From: Dillenia suffruticosa
Lineage: Eukaryota > Streptophyta > Magnoliopsida > Dilleniales > Dilleniaceae
Assembly (NCBI GenBank): GCA_033439265.1
Contig: JAVTVX010000027.1
Coordinates: 4,975,001-5,039,000 of the forward strand
Direction: 5' to 3'
Length of the DNA stretch: 64,000 nt
The notes beneath the pieces are model-generated. The model saw only the letters and a list, made by a program, of their open reading frames with translations, did not search any database and was not told the DNA's origin. This document shows, in pieces, positions 1-10,844 of this stretch. The translations under genes were made by a program, and so were the position numbers. Position 1 is the first letter of the stretch. Every line of letters begins with the position of its first letter.

Positions 1-1888
1 AAAGGCCAAAATCAGCAACTTTTGCCACGCAGTTCTTGTCAAGCAAGATATTGGTAGACTTAACGTCCCGGTGAATTATGACCCCCTCAGCTTGAGTGTG
101 GAGATAGTGAAGTCCCTTTGCAGCACCTATGCAAATTTTAAGTCTTTGCTCCCAAGACAGTTGAATTCGAGTAAATGATGTCTCGGCCTTTCCTTTCGGA
201 GGGTACAAATGATGCTTGAGTGTACCTTTCTCCATGAACTCGTAAACCAATATCATCTCATACCTGTCATCACAATACCCTATTAGGGAAACAAGATGGC
301 GATGGCGAATTTTAGACAAGACCATGATTTCTGCCTGAAACTCTGTAAGGCCTTGATTGTAACCCGGCTCGCTTCGCTTCACTGCAACATCCATATTTTG
401 GTATTTTCCCTTGTAGACTTTCCCAAATCCTCCCTCCCCAATCAACAACTTAGGATTAAAGTTGTTAGTCGCTGCAAGTATGTCTGCGAATGGTATCTTT
501 AGTCCAAGATTAATGTTTGGAATATTGGACATACCCGCACTTCTGTCACTGTGAGAACTGCCTCTGTAAAGGGACACCAAAGGCCACTCCAAATTCCCAA
601 CAGGTTCAGCCTTCCTCTTTCGCCGCAGCAATGCCACAACTGCAATGATCAAGATCACAAACGACCCTCCAACAACCGAACAAATTATAACAATCAAAGG
701 ACTCTTTCTCGAGCCACTTTCCACATTTGTTGATCCTGATCCTGTCACTAACTCCCAAATCTCAACCCCATTAAGGAATGCAGTTTTATTCATAGAATCA
801 CTCCTAGGACCCACACTAATGTTCAAAAAACCAGAACCATCTGAAACAACCACAAAATCATAGTAAAAAGGGGCTGCCAACGACGGAACCATGGCATAAG
901 GATCAATTTTCTCACTGAAACCGCTGTAAATGAAAAGATTGAACTGAACCACATTGAGGGAAGGACTTACAACATCGCAAAAATGGAATCGAACATAATG
1001 TTTGCTGCTCTTAGTCACATTGAAAATCCAAGTTATGTTGAAATTATTTGTTTGCCGACTAGAATCAATGTTCATTTCTTGCACTGTGCCATAAACAGAA
1101 TCTGGAGCTATATATTCACTAGAATTTCCATACTGGTAACCAAGAGAATTACCATAATAATAGCTCTTTGCAGCATCTCTATTGTAGAGAAAATCATCAT
1201 CTGGTATCCATGTTCTCCATAGTGTATCGTTGTCCGGTGTAACCTTTGCACCTCCAACGTTAATCTTATAGACAGCCTGCAGAACGTGAGACTGCAGACC
1301 TTGGAAAGTGTTGTTAGCACCCAAAGAGCTAACAAAAGGCACTTCATCTTGGACAAAGTTATCGGGTACTACGAACACTTCAATAGCATTCACAAAAGCT
1401 AATGAAGAGTTCCCACTAGGAGTGAACAGAATTTGGAACTTTCCGATATTTATGTTGAGCAAGAAATCCTTAATGATAGGAAGGTCGGCGCTTATTGAGA
1501 CGTTGAAACTTGATAAAAGTGAAGATTTCGATGTGGAAACATTGAAGAGAGCTGAGAAGAGATTGGTTGAAGAAGAGAAAGGATAGAAGTGAAGACGGAG
1601 GAAATAGGTGCCATTTTGGTCAATTTGGAACTTGTATGCAAATGGGCTTTTGTAAAATCTCGCTGTTTGATACAATTCAGATGAATTGTTGGTGTTGGAA
1701 ACAGAGTTGCTCTGTGTTATGGAGAAAAAAGAGTAGGATTTGATGTCTCCTATGAAATTCCTGTTGTTTAATGTTACGTTTGAGGATGAACCAGAGTTGA
1801 TAAAGAACTTGTTTGGACGACTATAATCTGCTGAGAGGAGTGAGAAAAGTTGGAGGAGAGAGAAACAGAGGAAGTGAACTTTTTCCAT
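1..1888 (-). CDS. CrRLK1L receptor-like kinase, copy 1 (3' end beyond window)
   Basis: Plasma-membrane receptor kinase of the Catharanthus roseus RLK1-like family. The frame is open from ATG at 1888 down to position 1 (about 629 codons) with no stop or net indel against the complete copy at 15408-17858; the offset is a constant 15970 bases. It encodes a signal peptide, a malectin-like ectodomain, a transmembrane segment and the kinase domain up to the DFG motif, where the window ends. By hand count about 31 residues differ in the ectodomain but only about 5 in the kinase part read here. One change turns the EGFIIH stretch before the catalytic HRDVK loop into EGVIIH. The start was chosen because the frame upstream has no ATG and the signal peptide begins here. 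The ligand is unknown. CrRLK1L proteins usually sense cell-wall state or RALF peptides. Confidence 0.88.
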   Translation of the reverse strand, partial: MEKVHFLCFSLLQLFSLLSADYSRPNKFFINSGSSSNVTLNNRNFIGDIKSYSFFSITQSNSVSNTNNSSELYQTARFYKSPFAYKFQIDQNGTYFLRLHFYPFSSSTNLFSALFNVSTSKSSLLSSFNVSISADLPIIKDFLLNINIGKFQILFTPSGNSSLAFVNAIEVFVVPDNFVQDEVPFVSSLGANNTFQGLQSHVLQAVYKINVGGAKVTPDNDTLWRTWIPDDDFLYNRDAAKSYYYGNSLGYQYGNSSEYIAPDSVYGTVQEMNIDSSRQTNNFNITWIFNVTKSSKHYVRFHFCDVVSPSLNVVQFNLFIYSGFSEKIDPYAMVPSLAAPFYYDFVVVSDGSGFLNISVGPRSDSMNKTAFLNGVEIWELVTGSGSTNVESGSRKSPLIVIICSVVGGSFVILIIAVVALLRRKRKAEPVGNLEWPLVSLYRGSSHSDRSAGMSNIPNINLGLKIPFADILAATNNFNPKLLIGEGGFGKVYKGKYQNMDVAVKRSEPGYNQGLTEFQAEIMVLSKIRHRHLVSLIGYCDDRYEMILVYEFMEKGTLKHHLYPPKGKAETSFTRIQLSWEQRLKICIGAAKGLHYLHTQAEGVIIHRDVKSTNILLDKNCVAKVADFGL

Positions 1889-2151
1889 GGGATTTCTTGA
1901 ATTGGATTTTGAGGGTTTATCGTTTGGTTGCCTTGAGAGGTGTAAAGAAGAGGAAAGATGGAGATTAAAGTTTTCCTCTTTGCAAAAAGTGAGAAATGGG
2001 GTAGGGTGAGCGACAAGGTGGGAGACAACCAAATTGACTTGGTGTGGAAAGCCAAAGTCACTTGACTGGCTAGTATGGCACAATTATTGGAGGCATGAAA
2101 TTGAAGCCCCTTCAATTTTTATGCAGTCCACTCGGAATATCAGTTAGTGGG

Positions 2152-2960
2152 TCTGAAACATTTGGGCCAATCTTAGTGGGCTGACCACATTGTAGGCCCA
2201 AATGATCAAGGCTAGAGAAATTTACAATTTAAATTTCGAGGTTAAGTTCTTAACAAAATTTTGAAGTTTCAAATTTCAATCGATTTATCTCCGATTTCTA
2301 ACAATTACTGAAATCAGAACTTTTTGGGCTGACCCTTAAATGGATCTGAATATTTTGGGCCAATTTTAGTGAGCTGTCCACTTTGTAGGCCCAAATGATC
2401 AAGGCCAGAGGAATTGATCAAAGTCATCCTTCACACTTCCAAATTTATACATCCAAATATTAAATTTTAAAATTTGAGGTTTAATTTTTAACCAGAATTT
2501 GAAATTTTAATCGATTTATTGTTATTTTTTTTTATAATTACTAAAATCAATCTAAGTGAGGTGATTACCCTTTTTTTTTTACTTGACCACTAGAATCCGA
2601 AAATCTGACTAATTTGGTTTGATTTTTTTTTTAATTGTATAGAGATTTAAACCTGAGATCATTAGATTGTGGGAGGAGGTTTGTACTATTAGGTTGTCCC
2701 CTTGAGGACACTAATCTGGTTTGATAGAACACAATTTAAATATTGATTCTCCTTACACTTGTTTTTCTATTAACAATACTCAAACTCAAAATCTTAATTA
2801 ACTCTATTATTCTGCCCACACATCGTTGGTGCTAATTACTTTGTAAGCTTAAATGAAGGATAGAGAAATTGATTAAAATTACCCCTTAATTCAAAAATTA
2901 CGACTAACATTTTGAGTTTTAATATTTATGAAAAATTGAAATTTCAATCGGTGAAATCTC
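2152..2960. repeat. degenerate direct repeats, about 193-base period
   Basis: The phrase TTGGGCCAAT followed by TAGGCCCAAATGATCAAGG occurs at about 2160-2215 and again at 2353-2410, 193 bases apart. A weaker third copy runs from about 2825 to 2960 (CTTTGTAAGC, then GAAATTTCAATCG). The units carry GGCCCA boxes and AT-rich spacer. No coding potential is seen. Confidence 0.55.
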
Positions 2961-3372
2961 AAAATGATATTAAAATTTAATTTGAGAGTATAGTACAAAC
3001 TTTCTAATATATAGGTTTTAAAACCTAACGCTAAACTATAAATAGTCTAATAGTCAAATGTGCTAATTTCTTTGTAAATTAACAAGATTAATGGTTTGAG
3101 CTTTTCTATAATCCTAATTTGTAAACAAAGTAATTCGTAAATATGTATTAACACCATAATAGTTATGTTTGCTTGTTGGGACGGAATTACCTTTAAAATT
3201 AAATAATAATAACTGCTACCATTTAAACCACACCACTTTATAATAACTCGAGAAAAATATAAATAATAAGAGAACCCTAAAATTGAAAGCCTGTCCAGCA
3301 ACCATAATACAAGAAGCGCACCCGGTTTCTGGTTTTTCCTTCAGCCGCTGGTTTCTTCGTTTGGTCTCTCTG

Positions 3373-3400
3373 TATAAATAGATGGGCAGAACAGGCCCAT
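3373..3400 (+). promoter_or_regulatory. TATA box and GGCCCAT element of MEE59-like gene
   Basis: TATAAATA at 3373-3380 lies about 105 bases before the ATG at 3485. AGGCCCAT at 3393-3400 matches the site II/UP1-type element (GGCCCA) common in plant housekeeping promoters and bound by TCP factors. A purine-rich leader follows. The transcription start is inferred, not seen. Confidence 0.6.
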
Positions 3401-3484
3401 TGTAATATTAAAGTCTTTGTTTTCAAGGAAGAGAAAAGAGAGAGAAAAAGAAGTGATCAAGTTGAGAATTCTAAGACAAATCAA

Positions 3485-4346
3485 ATGGTGGGTATGGAAA
3501 ATAACGTAGCAATAAAGCCAAGCAGGAGCGATGAAGTGTTAGATGCAGAAGAACAGATGAAAATAGCAAATCAAGTCAGAGCCCATTTCGATTCTCTTGC
3601 TCCTAAACGACCCACTAAACCCAATCGAAGCGAATCCGATTCTGAAACTCCAATTGTCTATACAGTTGAAGAAGAAAACAAGGACATTCCTGAGTTACAC
3701 AGATTTGAAGTTCTCAAATCTCAATCCTCTGTAAATTCCCCTGGTTCCTCTTCTTTTTGTTTTTTTCCCAAGTCTCTTGAAATCCAAGTCTTCAAGATTT
3801 CAATTCTCATGTGGCGTTTTTTCATTTTCTTTTCCTTTCTTTTTTTTTTTTGGTCAGATAACATTTGGAGAAGAGAGAGATTCATTGATTGAAGAAGAGT
3901 TTGTGGAGACTCAATATTACAAAGAGTTGCACTCTGTGGACAAACAACATCATACGGTGACAAATTGATTTCTTTTTGTTGACTTTGTCTAGTTAATTAT
4001 ATATACATTTTTTGTTGAAGAATTGAAATTGATTTCATGACAGACTGGAAGTGGATTCATAAAGGTAGGAGATGATGAGAAGACTAATGGGTATGATCTT
4101 CAGCTGGAAAATGGATTTGGGGAGAAGAATATGATAAGTTGTTTTAAAAGCAACCCTGCAACTAATGATTGGATTCCAAATGTTGAAAACGATCAGGTGT
4201 TCTGATTAATGTTATTTTTCACAAAAATGTTACAAAGTTGTATGCATAAAGATGATGTTTTTTAATTGGGGGTTTTGTTGTTTTTGGGTGTTTGTTGTTA
4301 GGTTGTTGTCGTTTCATCAAAGCCCAATAGGAGTGAGAGCGGTTGA
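3485..4346 (+). CDS. MEE59-like small conserved plant protein, 4 exons
   Basis: Exons 3485-3730, 3858-3956, 4044-4196 and 4302-4346, all phase 0 with GT-AG borders, encode 180 aa. The protein is acidic and hydrophilic, without signal peptide or membrane segment. A KP(N/S)RS motif occurs three times: residues 11-17 (KPSRSDE), 45-51 (KPNRSES) and 173-179 (KPNRSES); the last makes up most of the 45-base final exon. Other recognisable stretches are EEFVETQYYK and DKQHHT in exon 2 and TGSGFIKV in exon 3. I link it to the family of Arabidopsis MEE59 (At4g37300) from general resemblance and because CYP81 genes and ELI1 lie nearby as they do in Arabidopsis. Molecular function is unknown. It sits on the opposite strand between receptor kinase copy 1 and P450 copy A and has no counterpart in the second duplicated unit. 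Confidence 0.72.
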
Positions 4347-5754
4347 AGGGGAGAGAGAGAGAGAGATTTGTTCTCTTAATTAAGAATTGAGATAAGGATG
4401 GGGTTATGAGCTGGAAGGCTGAATGTTTGGCACCGATTCTGGCTTCTACATTGTGCTTATCCATTTCTACTATTTTATCCTATAAATTACTATATTAAAA
4501 TATTTTGTAACGATGCACCCCTAGTAATGGAAGATTATGAAATTTCTGTTATACCCATAATTACAAGTGAATTACAACTAAGAGCGGGGGCTATGTGGTC
4601 AATCGGGGGTTATTTGGGAAATCAAGCCTAGGTTCTTCGACAAGATAAGAGTTTTAATATAAGAAAACTATTAATATAAATTTTATTTGAAATTGAGTGT
4701 TTTTTTCAGAAAGTCCCGACTCTCCTGGTAGCAATATCACAGGGTAAAACGGTGCTGTGCTATCCTAAAAGCTTGTACCATGGGATTACAAAAACATCAC
4801 TAAAAAATTTGAAGCTTCATGGTATTTTATTTATCATCTTTTGGATGGACGACGACAACTCTTTGGTCAAATTTTAGTAACGTTTTTGGTATTCAAAAAA
4901 AGAAAAAGAAAATAAAAAAAAACGACCGGGTAAATCTTGAAATTACTCTCTCAAAGTGGAAAAATATTGAAAAATCCAACTTATGTTCTTAAAAATAGAT
5001 TTGAATCGCTTTAAGAGAACAGTTTAATGGGTATAATCTTTTTCTTCTGATTTAGTAATTTTGGATTCAAATCTTAATTAAACAAAAAAAAAAAAGTCTG
5101 AATCATATTAAACTCACTTTAATGTCACATTAACAGCGTACCAATTTATTTTTAAAATTTTTTCCCATTAAAAGAGTTGAACCATTTTATGTTGATGAAA
5201 TTAATTAAATATTTTAATTAAAAATAATTTTAAAATATTCTTAAAATAAAAATTACTTTTATTGTAAACACCAATGATAAGATTTTGCTCAACTTCGCGG
5301 TCTAGAGAGAGAGAGAGAGAGAGAGAGAAGAGTGGTGGGGAAAGTAGAGTGAAGAGAGAGAATAATAACGAGGAGTATTTTCATATAATAAAAAGAGAGA
5401 AAGGGGTAAGACATCACTAATTAAAAGGAGCATCAGTAAATACCAGAAAAATTTTTTGAAACAACATTACTCTTTTATTTGAAACAAAATTATCTACGCC
5501 AAAAAATTGTAAATAAAATAATAAGATAAGATGATTTCTTTGGTTAGTATGATAGGCACTTTCACAACCTCTAATGATAAAAGTTTGTGATTACTATATT
5601 TGATTTTCTTTTATTTTCCATGGCTGACTTGGATTATTCTTTTCTGTTTTAAATAAGGCAACATGAATAAAGAAAGGGACTGTCTAATATCGATAGCAGC
5701 TCTCAAGATAGAGACCTAATTTTGAAAATAACAATCTCGTTAGTATTGAGTCCC
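4347..5754. other. intergenic: 3' UTR, then duplicated flank
   Basis: The first part is the 3' UTR of the MEE59-like gene, with a short GA run at 4354-4371. No gene is seen. From about 5290 the sequence matches the flank of P450 copy B (19172 onward), starting at a GA microsatellite (5305-5329) and continuing through 5463-5750 against about 20070-20370. Confidence 0.55.
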
Positions 5755-5948
5755 AGAATTCCCCATATTACCGAGACTTAAGATGGGTGAGTACTTTCAT
5801 TTCTTAATCAGGTCGGGAGTTCGATTCTTTTATTGGGAGATCTATCCCGATCGGATCTTATAACGATCGATCTAGATTAATCGAGAAAAAATCCGAATAA
5901 TAGGTAGTGGTCAAGCCAAGATAAAAAAAAAAAAAAAAAGAATTCTCC
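5755..5948 (+). mobile_element. tRNA-derived SINE with 10-bp target duplication
   Basis: Body 5765-5938 is about 174 bases and ends in a run of 17 A. It carries a B-box-like GTTCGATTC near 5819-5827. It is flanked by AGAATTCCCC (5755-5764) and AGAATTCTCC (5939-5948). The sister sequence near 20370 runs straight through without the insert, so this copy arrived after the duplication or was removed cleanly from the sister. Confidence 0.75.
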
Positions 5949-5968
5949 AAATTTTGAAAGGTACCTTC

Positions 5969-7067
5969 TGTTGATTTTCTTCCAAGGTGATGGTGTCACG
6001 TTAGTTTTTAAAGGTACCATCCTAATTTTGAAGGCTTATTTCGTTGAAGTAAATTTAAAAGTGTTTGTATTTGAAGAGACAATAGATTTAAATGAAATAT
6101 CTCAAAAGGGTTTTACAAATAATCAAAGAATCTTTACGAATAGAGTTGAGACTATGCTCAAATAATTTTACAAGAATAACAAGAGACAATATTTCAAAGA
6201 ATAACAATGAGACATTGCTCCAAAATGACAAGAGACATTGCCTTAATTTTTGATGATTTTCTTCATTGTTAAAATCTTAGATTGCTCCTGCACTTTACCT
6301 CCCTTTTTATAGAGAATGAGAGGTGAAAAAGTGAACCTCCCTTTTTATAGAGAACGAGAGGTGAAAAAGTGAGAGAAAATGAGAGAAAATGTCTTCCAAA
6401 ACCCATTGTATAACAGTCAGAAAATCTGGCCGTTTACGGTCCAACGACTGGTTCTTGAACCGGCCGTTGTGTTCTTTTAAGGGCCCTTTTGGGCCCTTTT
6501 TAGGACATTAATATGCCCCCTTGATAGGCTAAAATTCCCTCATAGGCCGGACCTCAAGCTGCTTGAAAATGGTTTTGAACAAAGCTTGGATGCGGCCTTG
6601 ATCATTGAACTTTCTGGACAGCAAGATGAGCCAACCTTTGGGGCTTGATTTTGGTCTCCCGTGCGTCCCTCTTGGCTTGATTTAGGGTTTTTTTCATGCT
6701 CTTGAAGTCATTTTAAATGGGCTTAGAATGGGCTGCTATAGCATGGAAGATAGAGTTGGATCAGGCCGGATTGGGCCTCCTCTCGTGCAGTTTCTGCTTT
6801 TTGCTTCGGCCAGGCTGCTATGTGGTTTCGGTCCCTCCTTCATTTTTCCTTGGACAGGAGCATGGTTAGCTCATGCTTATTTTGTGTTCGAGATAGATCT
6901 CTTTTGGACCCTTTTTTCTTGAGACCTCTTTTGGACCCTTTTTTCTTGAGATTTGGTAAGCTTTCCTTTACTTTCTTTTTCTTCTTTTTTAACATGGTTT
7001 TTCCATATCTTTTGTCCTTAGAGTTTGGTGAGCATTCCTCGAATATTTTTGCTCTATTTTTTCAACA
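5969..7067. mobile_element. solo LTR, 1099 bp, absent from sister unit
   Basis: The element starts TGTTGA and ends TCAACA, the TG...CA inverted ends typical of LTRs. The flanks are CCTTC (5964-5968) and CCTTT (7068-7072), a 5-bp target duplication with one change. In the sister copy near 20390 the sequence ACCTTCGAGATGG is uninterrupted, giving the empty site. Inside are two 38-bp units (6297-6334, 6335-6372), each with a TTTTTATAGAG TATA-like core, and a 27-base direct repeat at 6899-6951. No gag/pol coding is seen, so it is a solo LTR left by recombination. Short open frames within it are not genes. The superfamily cannot be assigned. Confidence 0.82.
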
Positions 7068-7208
7068 CCTTTGAGATGGAGACCAACCTCCAGAGCCAGA
7101 CAACACGTGTACCATGGACAAGATTGCGACAAGAAAATATGGAAGAAGAACAAAAACCTCACTTAAAAAAAAATTAAGGTAATATATATAAGAAGTAATG
7201 CTTAGTTG

Positions 7209-9074
7209 TTACAAAGCCTTGGGTGTTACCAACTTTGTTACAGGTCGAGCTCTACACATGGCCTTCAGGGGTTCAACTTTAGGCATGGTTAATCCGCTGC
7301 CTTCGGTCATGTCAATTTTTTCTTCACCAATTCTCTTCCACTCAAAGCACTGAATCAGTGTGCCCAATGTCAGACCCACAACCCGCTGGGCTAGACCTAA
7401 CCCAGGACAACTCCTCCTCCCTGCCCCAAATGGGATTAAGTTGTAATTGTATGTGTCTGCCTCACCGTTTTCAAACCTCTCTGGCCTAAAACTCGTGGGG
7501 TCCTCCCAAAGATCCGGATCCCTGTGTATTGTCCATGCATTGACCAGTACCATTGTGCCACTTGGAATGTCGAATCCAGAGACTTGGCATTCTTTTGATG
7601 AATAATGTGGCAATAGAAGTGGGACTACAGGGCACAGCCTCAAAGTTTCTAAAATGACATTTTGTAGATAAGGTAATTTGGAGAGATCCGATTCATCTAC
7701 TAAACGATCCTGACCAAATTGAGCATCTATTTCAACTCTAACTTTTTTCAGAGTTTCTGGGTTGTTCAATAAGAGAGTCATTGCCCATTCTATTGTTAAA
7801 GCTGTAGTGTCCGATCCAGCAGTTAGCAAAGCCTACATTGAATTAGATCATTTAGGCAAAATTAGAGGTATTCAAACACATATGAGGGAGTTCTCATTGT
7901 TTGAGGGGGAAATAAAGACAAAATCTAACAGAGTGATTTTACAGAAAAGGGCACACTTCTATTTGCCAAATGTTTTAATCCGCCTCTTTTCCGTTTTCCA
8001 ATGCAACGGAGGCCCTAAAGAATGACCCAAGGTCTACTAATTTGACACCATGATAATGGTCCAAAAGCAATTAATTTTTTTAATAAACCCTAAGCTCGGT
8101 TTGAACAGGGTTAGACTCTTAGGGAGACAGAACTCACTTAATATTTATTTTCTTTATATATGATATTCAAATTTAAAATTTTATTTAACAAATACCGATA
8201 CCCAACCGCGAGACAACATATTATTCCTTTTGTTTCTTGGTTTGACGAAGATAACGTGTAACCCAAACTAAGTAATATTTTGGATATAAAGTTTTTTAAT
8301 ATAATAATAACTTGAATTTTTTATACAAAAAAATTAATCCTTACATGTCAAAGGTTTATATTTTCAATAAAAATTTATTTTAATTAAAACATATAATAAA
8401 ATAATAAAATCAAGTTAAGATAAGAGAAACAAAAAATGTCCAAACTTAATTTAACTTTATATATTATATTTTAAATTTCGTTCCTTCCAATAAGAGAGTT
8501 TCTCAAATAAACTAAATTGTTGAATTTAGTTGACATCTTTTCACATAGTAACACAAAACCCCTCTCACGCACGCATGCTTCTTAATATTAATATTTTCCA
8601 TTTTAAAAATATTTTTTATTTTTAAAACAGCTGAATATATTAAATTAATATTTATATAAAAACTTTATACGTTTATATTTACATATTTTTCGAATTTAAT
8701 AAATTATTTATTTATTTAATTATAACTTTTATTTTTTATTTTTTTGTCTTATAATTAATAATTATATATTTAATAATTTTAAATTTTTATTATAAAAATG
8801 ATTATTTTATTATTTTATAAAATAATTAATATTTATATAAAAGCTTTTATAATTTTTATATTTGTTTTATTTATTGTATTTTATAAATTATCGTTTTCAT
8901 ATCATTTTGTACTCCTTTCGTTTTCGTGCCACCTAAATAAATATGAATCTTGAATAAAAACCCCTAGTTATGAAATCGTAATCATTTGCAAAAAAATATC
9001 TAAAACAAAAATAGTAATGAACTAGAATTTCAATGCGAAAGATAGGACCTACTTTGACAGGTTTTGCCTTCACA

Positions 9075-9137
<63 letters not shown>

Positions 9138-9507
9138 TAACCAGAATTAAACCTTTGATGATCATATCCGTGTAATACTCCGGTTCCGATTTTTGCAAAT
9201 TAACCAAATGATCAACCATAGTATCCTTAGTCTCACTCGTTCCATTTTTGTGCTTGTTGATCAAACCTTGCAAGAAGGCATCATTCTTCGCCCCCAATTT
9301 CTTCATTCTCTTTTCCAAATTCCCATAATCAAACCATCTCAATATGGGCAAGAAATCCGCGGGGTTTGATGCCTCCGCAAGTCTCACCATCTCTTTCAAT
9401 ATTTCCCTGAAGGTTTTGGCCTCCTCTGTATCTGCCGCTTCACCATAATATCTGCGAAAATATCATAGCGAATTTGGGTTATTTGAAATTAAGTACATAA
9501 TATTATA

Positions 9508-9540
<33 letters not shown>

Positions 9541-10115
9541 CTCCTCCCACAAATCATCCTCATAATGACATTGAAACTCAAGCCGGAGAACTTTGACTTC
9601 AACTCCACCCGTGCAAAGCGCTCACTTGCACTTGTCAACAGGCTCTTAATTAGAAGTTGATTTTCATTCCTACGGATGTGTGCGAATTTATTGAGGCGAG
9701 TCGTGGAGAAGATCTCGAGGGAGCTGAGACGGCGCAGATTCCGCCAGTGGTCGCCGTATGAGGCGCCGACGAGGGTCGTGAAGTTGTAGCCAAGATGATC
9801 GCCGATGATCAAGTTTGGCCGATTGGCAAAAACAACGTCGTTTTTCGCGAGGCATTCCTCGGCAGCCAAGGCCGAGGATACGAGGAGAACCCGTCTGGTT
9901 CCGAAATGGAGAAGAGTGACCGGACCGGTTTTTTGGGAGATGGAGTTGAAGGTTCTGTGAAGAGGCTGCTTGACAAGGTGGAGGTGACCCAGAATCGGCA
10001 AAGTAGGTGGACTTGGTGGAAGGTTTAGTTTTGGGGATCTTGTGTGTTTGAAGAATATGAGGACGAGGAGCAGAAGGAGCGGAGAGAGGGAGAAGATGAG
10101 GAAAGTTTGATCCAT
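7209..10115 (-). CDS. cytochrome P450, CYP81 family, copy A
   Basis: ER-anchored haem-thiolate monooxygenase. Exons (transcript order) 10115-9541, 9451-9142 and 7832-7209 give 502 aa, the usual CYP81 length. Visible parts: an N-terminal hydrophobic anchor (about residues 5-22), proline hinge PPSPP (33-37), I-helix AGSDT (300-304), K-helix ETLR (357-360), PERF (412-415) and haem loop [10 protein letters not shown] (430-439, Cys437). Intron 1 (89 bp, phase 2) is rich in TA. Intron 2 (1309 bp, phase 0) begins GTTAG followed by a CT tract of about 57 bases and holds AT-rich repeats. About 15 residues differ from copy B in exons 1 and 3. The substrate is not readable from sequence; CYP81 enzymes hydroxylate flavonoids, lignans, indole glucosinolates and xenobiotics. 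All motifs are intact, so it is probably functional. Confidence 0.9.
8093..8935. repeat. repeat-filled intron 2 of P450 copy A
   Basis: About 8093-8215 resembles the reverse of an AT-rich SINE-like family seen elsewhere in the window. About 8530-8935 is one of four copies of a dispersed AT-rich element marked by ATTAAATTAATATTTATATAAA and TTATAATTAATAATTATATA-type phrases. Both insertions also occur in intron 2 of copy B, so they predate the duplication. Confidence 0.5.
9079..9135. repeat. (GA)n microsatellite at P450-A intron 2 donor
   Basis: An uninterrupted AG repeat of about 57 bases. In transcript sense it is a CT tract starting six bases after the 5' splice site of intron 2. The equivalent tract in copy B (22318-22365) is about 48 bases. 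Confidence 0.9.
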
Positions 10116-10844
10116 AATAGTTGACCAATTTGATTCGTTGGTTTGAGAGACTGTAGATATAGATGGTTAGAAAAAGCAAAAGAAAATAGAAAACAAAAGA
10201 TTAAAAAAGGGTTAGATATATATATTATATATTTAATAGGTTATATAAAGACTTTATTTATACGATAATTCAATAAATTTAAATCCTAAAATATAAAAAG
10301 AAAGAATAAATAAAATATTTATAAAATTAATAACAATAAATAAAATAATTATAATATTGAAATTTTAAAAAATTAATATTTTTAATTTTTTTTAATTTAA
10401 AAATCTTCAAAATTTAAAGATTTTTTTCGATTTAGAATTGTAAATATTTTTGCACTAAATACGAAGTCTGAATTGATATAAATATTGTAATTATTGATGT
10501 TTTATGTTTATTATTTGATATTGAGTATTAAAAAAATATTTATTTGATATTTGATACTTATTATTTGTTTGATATTGTTTTTATCGACAATTTTTTAATA
10601 TTGGAATATTTATAAACAATATAATATTCATTGATTTCGATAAAATCTTTGAAATTTGATTATTGTGTTGATTGGATAGGAAAAATTTTAAGATTTAATA
10701 TGAAGTTTATTGGTTTAGATAAAATATTTGAAATTTGATTATTATGTTGGTCGGATAAGAAAACTTTAAGATTTATTGATGGACATTCGTGACTATATAG
10801 CTCATATCTTTTTGAGTAGGGAAAAATTTTAAAAATAATACAAA

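Larger units (their letters stand above)
1889..3484. other. intergenic: kinase upstream region, repeats, promoter of next gene
   Basis: Up to about 2045 this is the duplicated 5' flank of the receptor kinase. From 2140 to 2960 there are degenerate direct repeats of about 193 bases. A reverse SINE-like stretch lies near 2616-2715. The last 120 bases are the promoter and 5' leader of the plus-strand gene at 3485. No other gene seen. Confidence 0.6.

Noticed and set aside
1774..2115. 113-codon minus-strand frame overlapping kinase copy 1 start
   Set aside because: It is a shadow frame over the signal-peptide region, and an equivalent shadow exists in copy 2.
5810..5830. B-box-like GTTCGATTC as a tRNA gene
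   Set aside because: No cloverleaf can be drawn; it is the head of a SINE with A-tail and target duplication. The same holds for B boxes at 12096, 28530, 31580 and 49530.
5971..7074. Three plus-strand open frames near P450 A
   Set aside because: All lie inside the solo LTR; the Leu-Asp-Pro-Phe repeats come from a 27-base direct repeat.
9795..10028. 77-codon plus-strand frame, also at 23012-23245
   Set aside because: Antisense shadow of P450 exon 1, preserved only because the two copies are near-identical.
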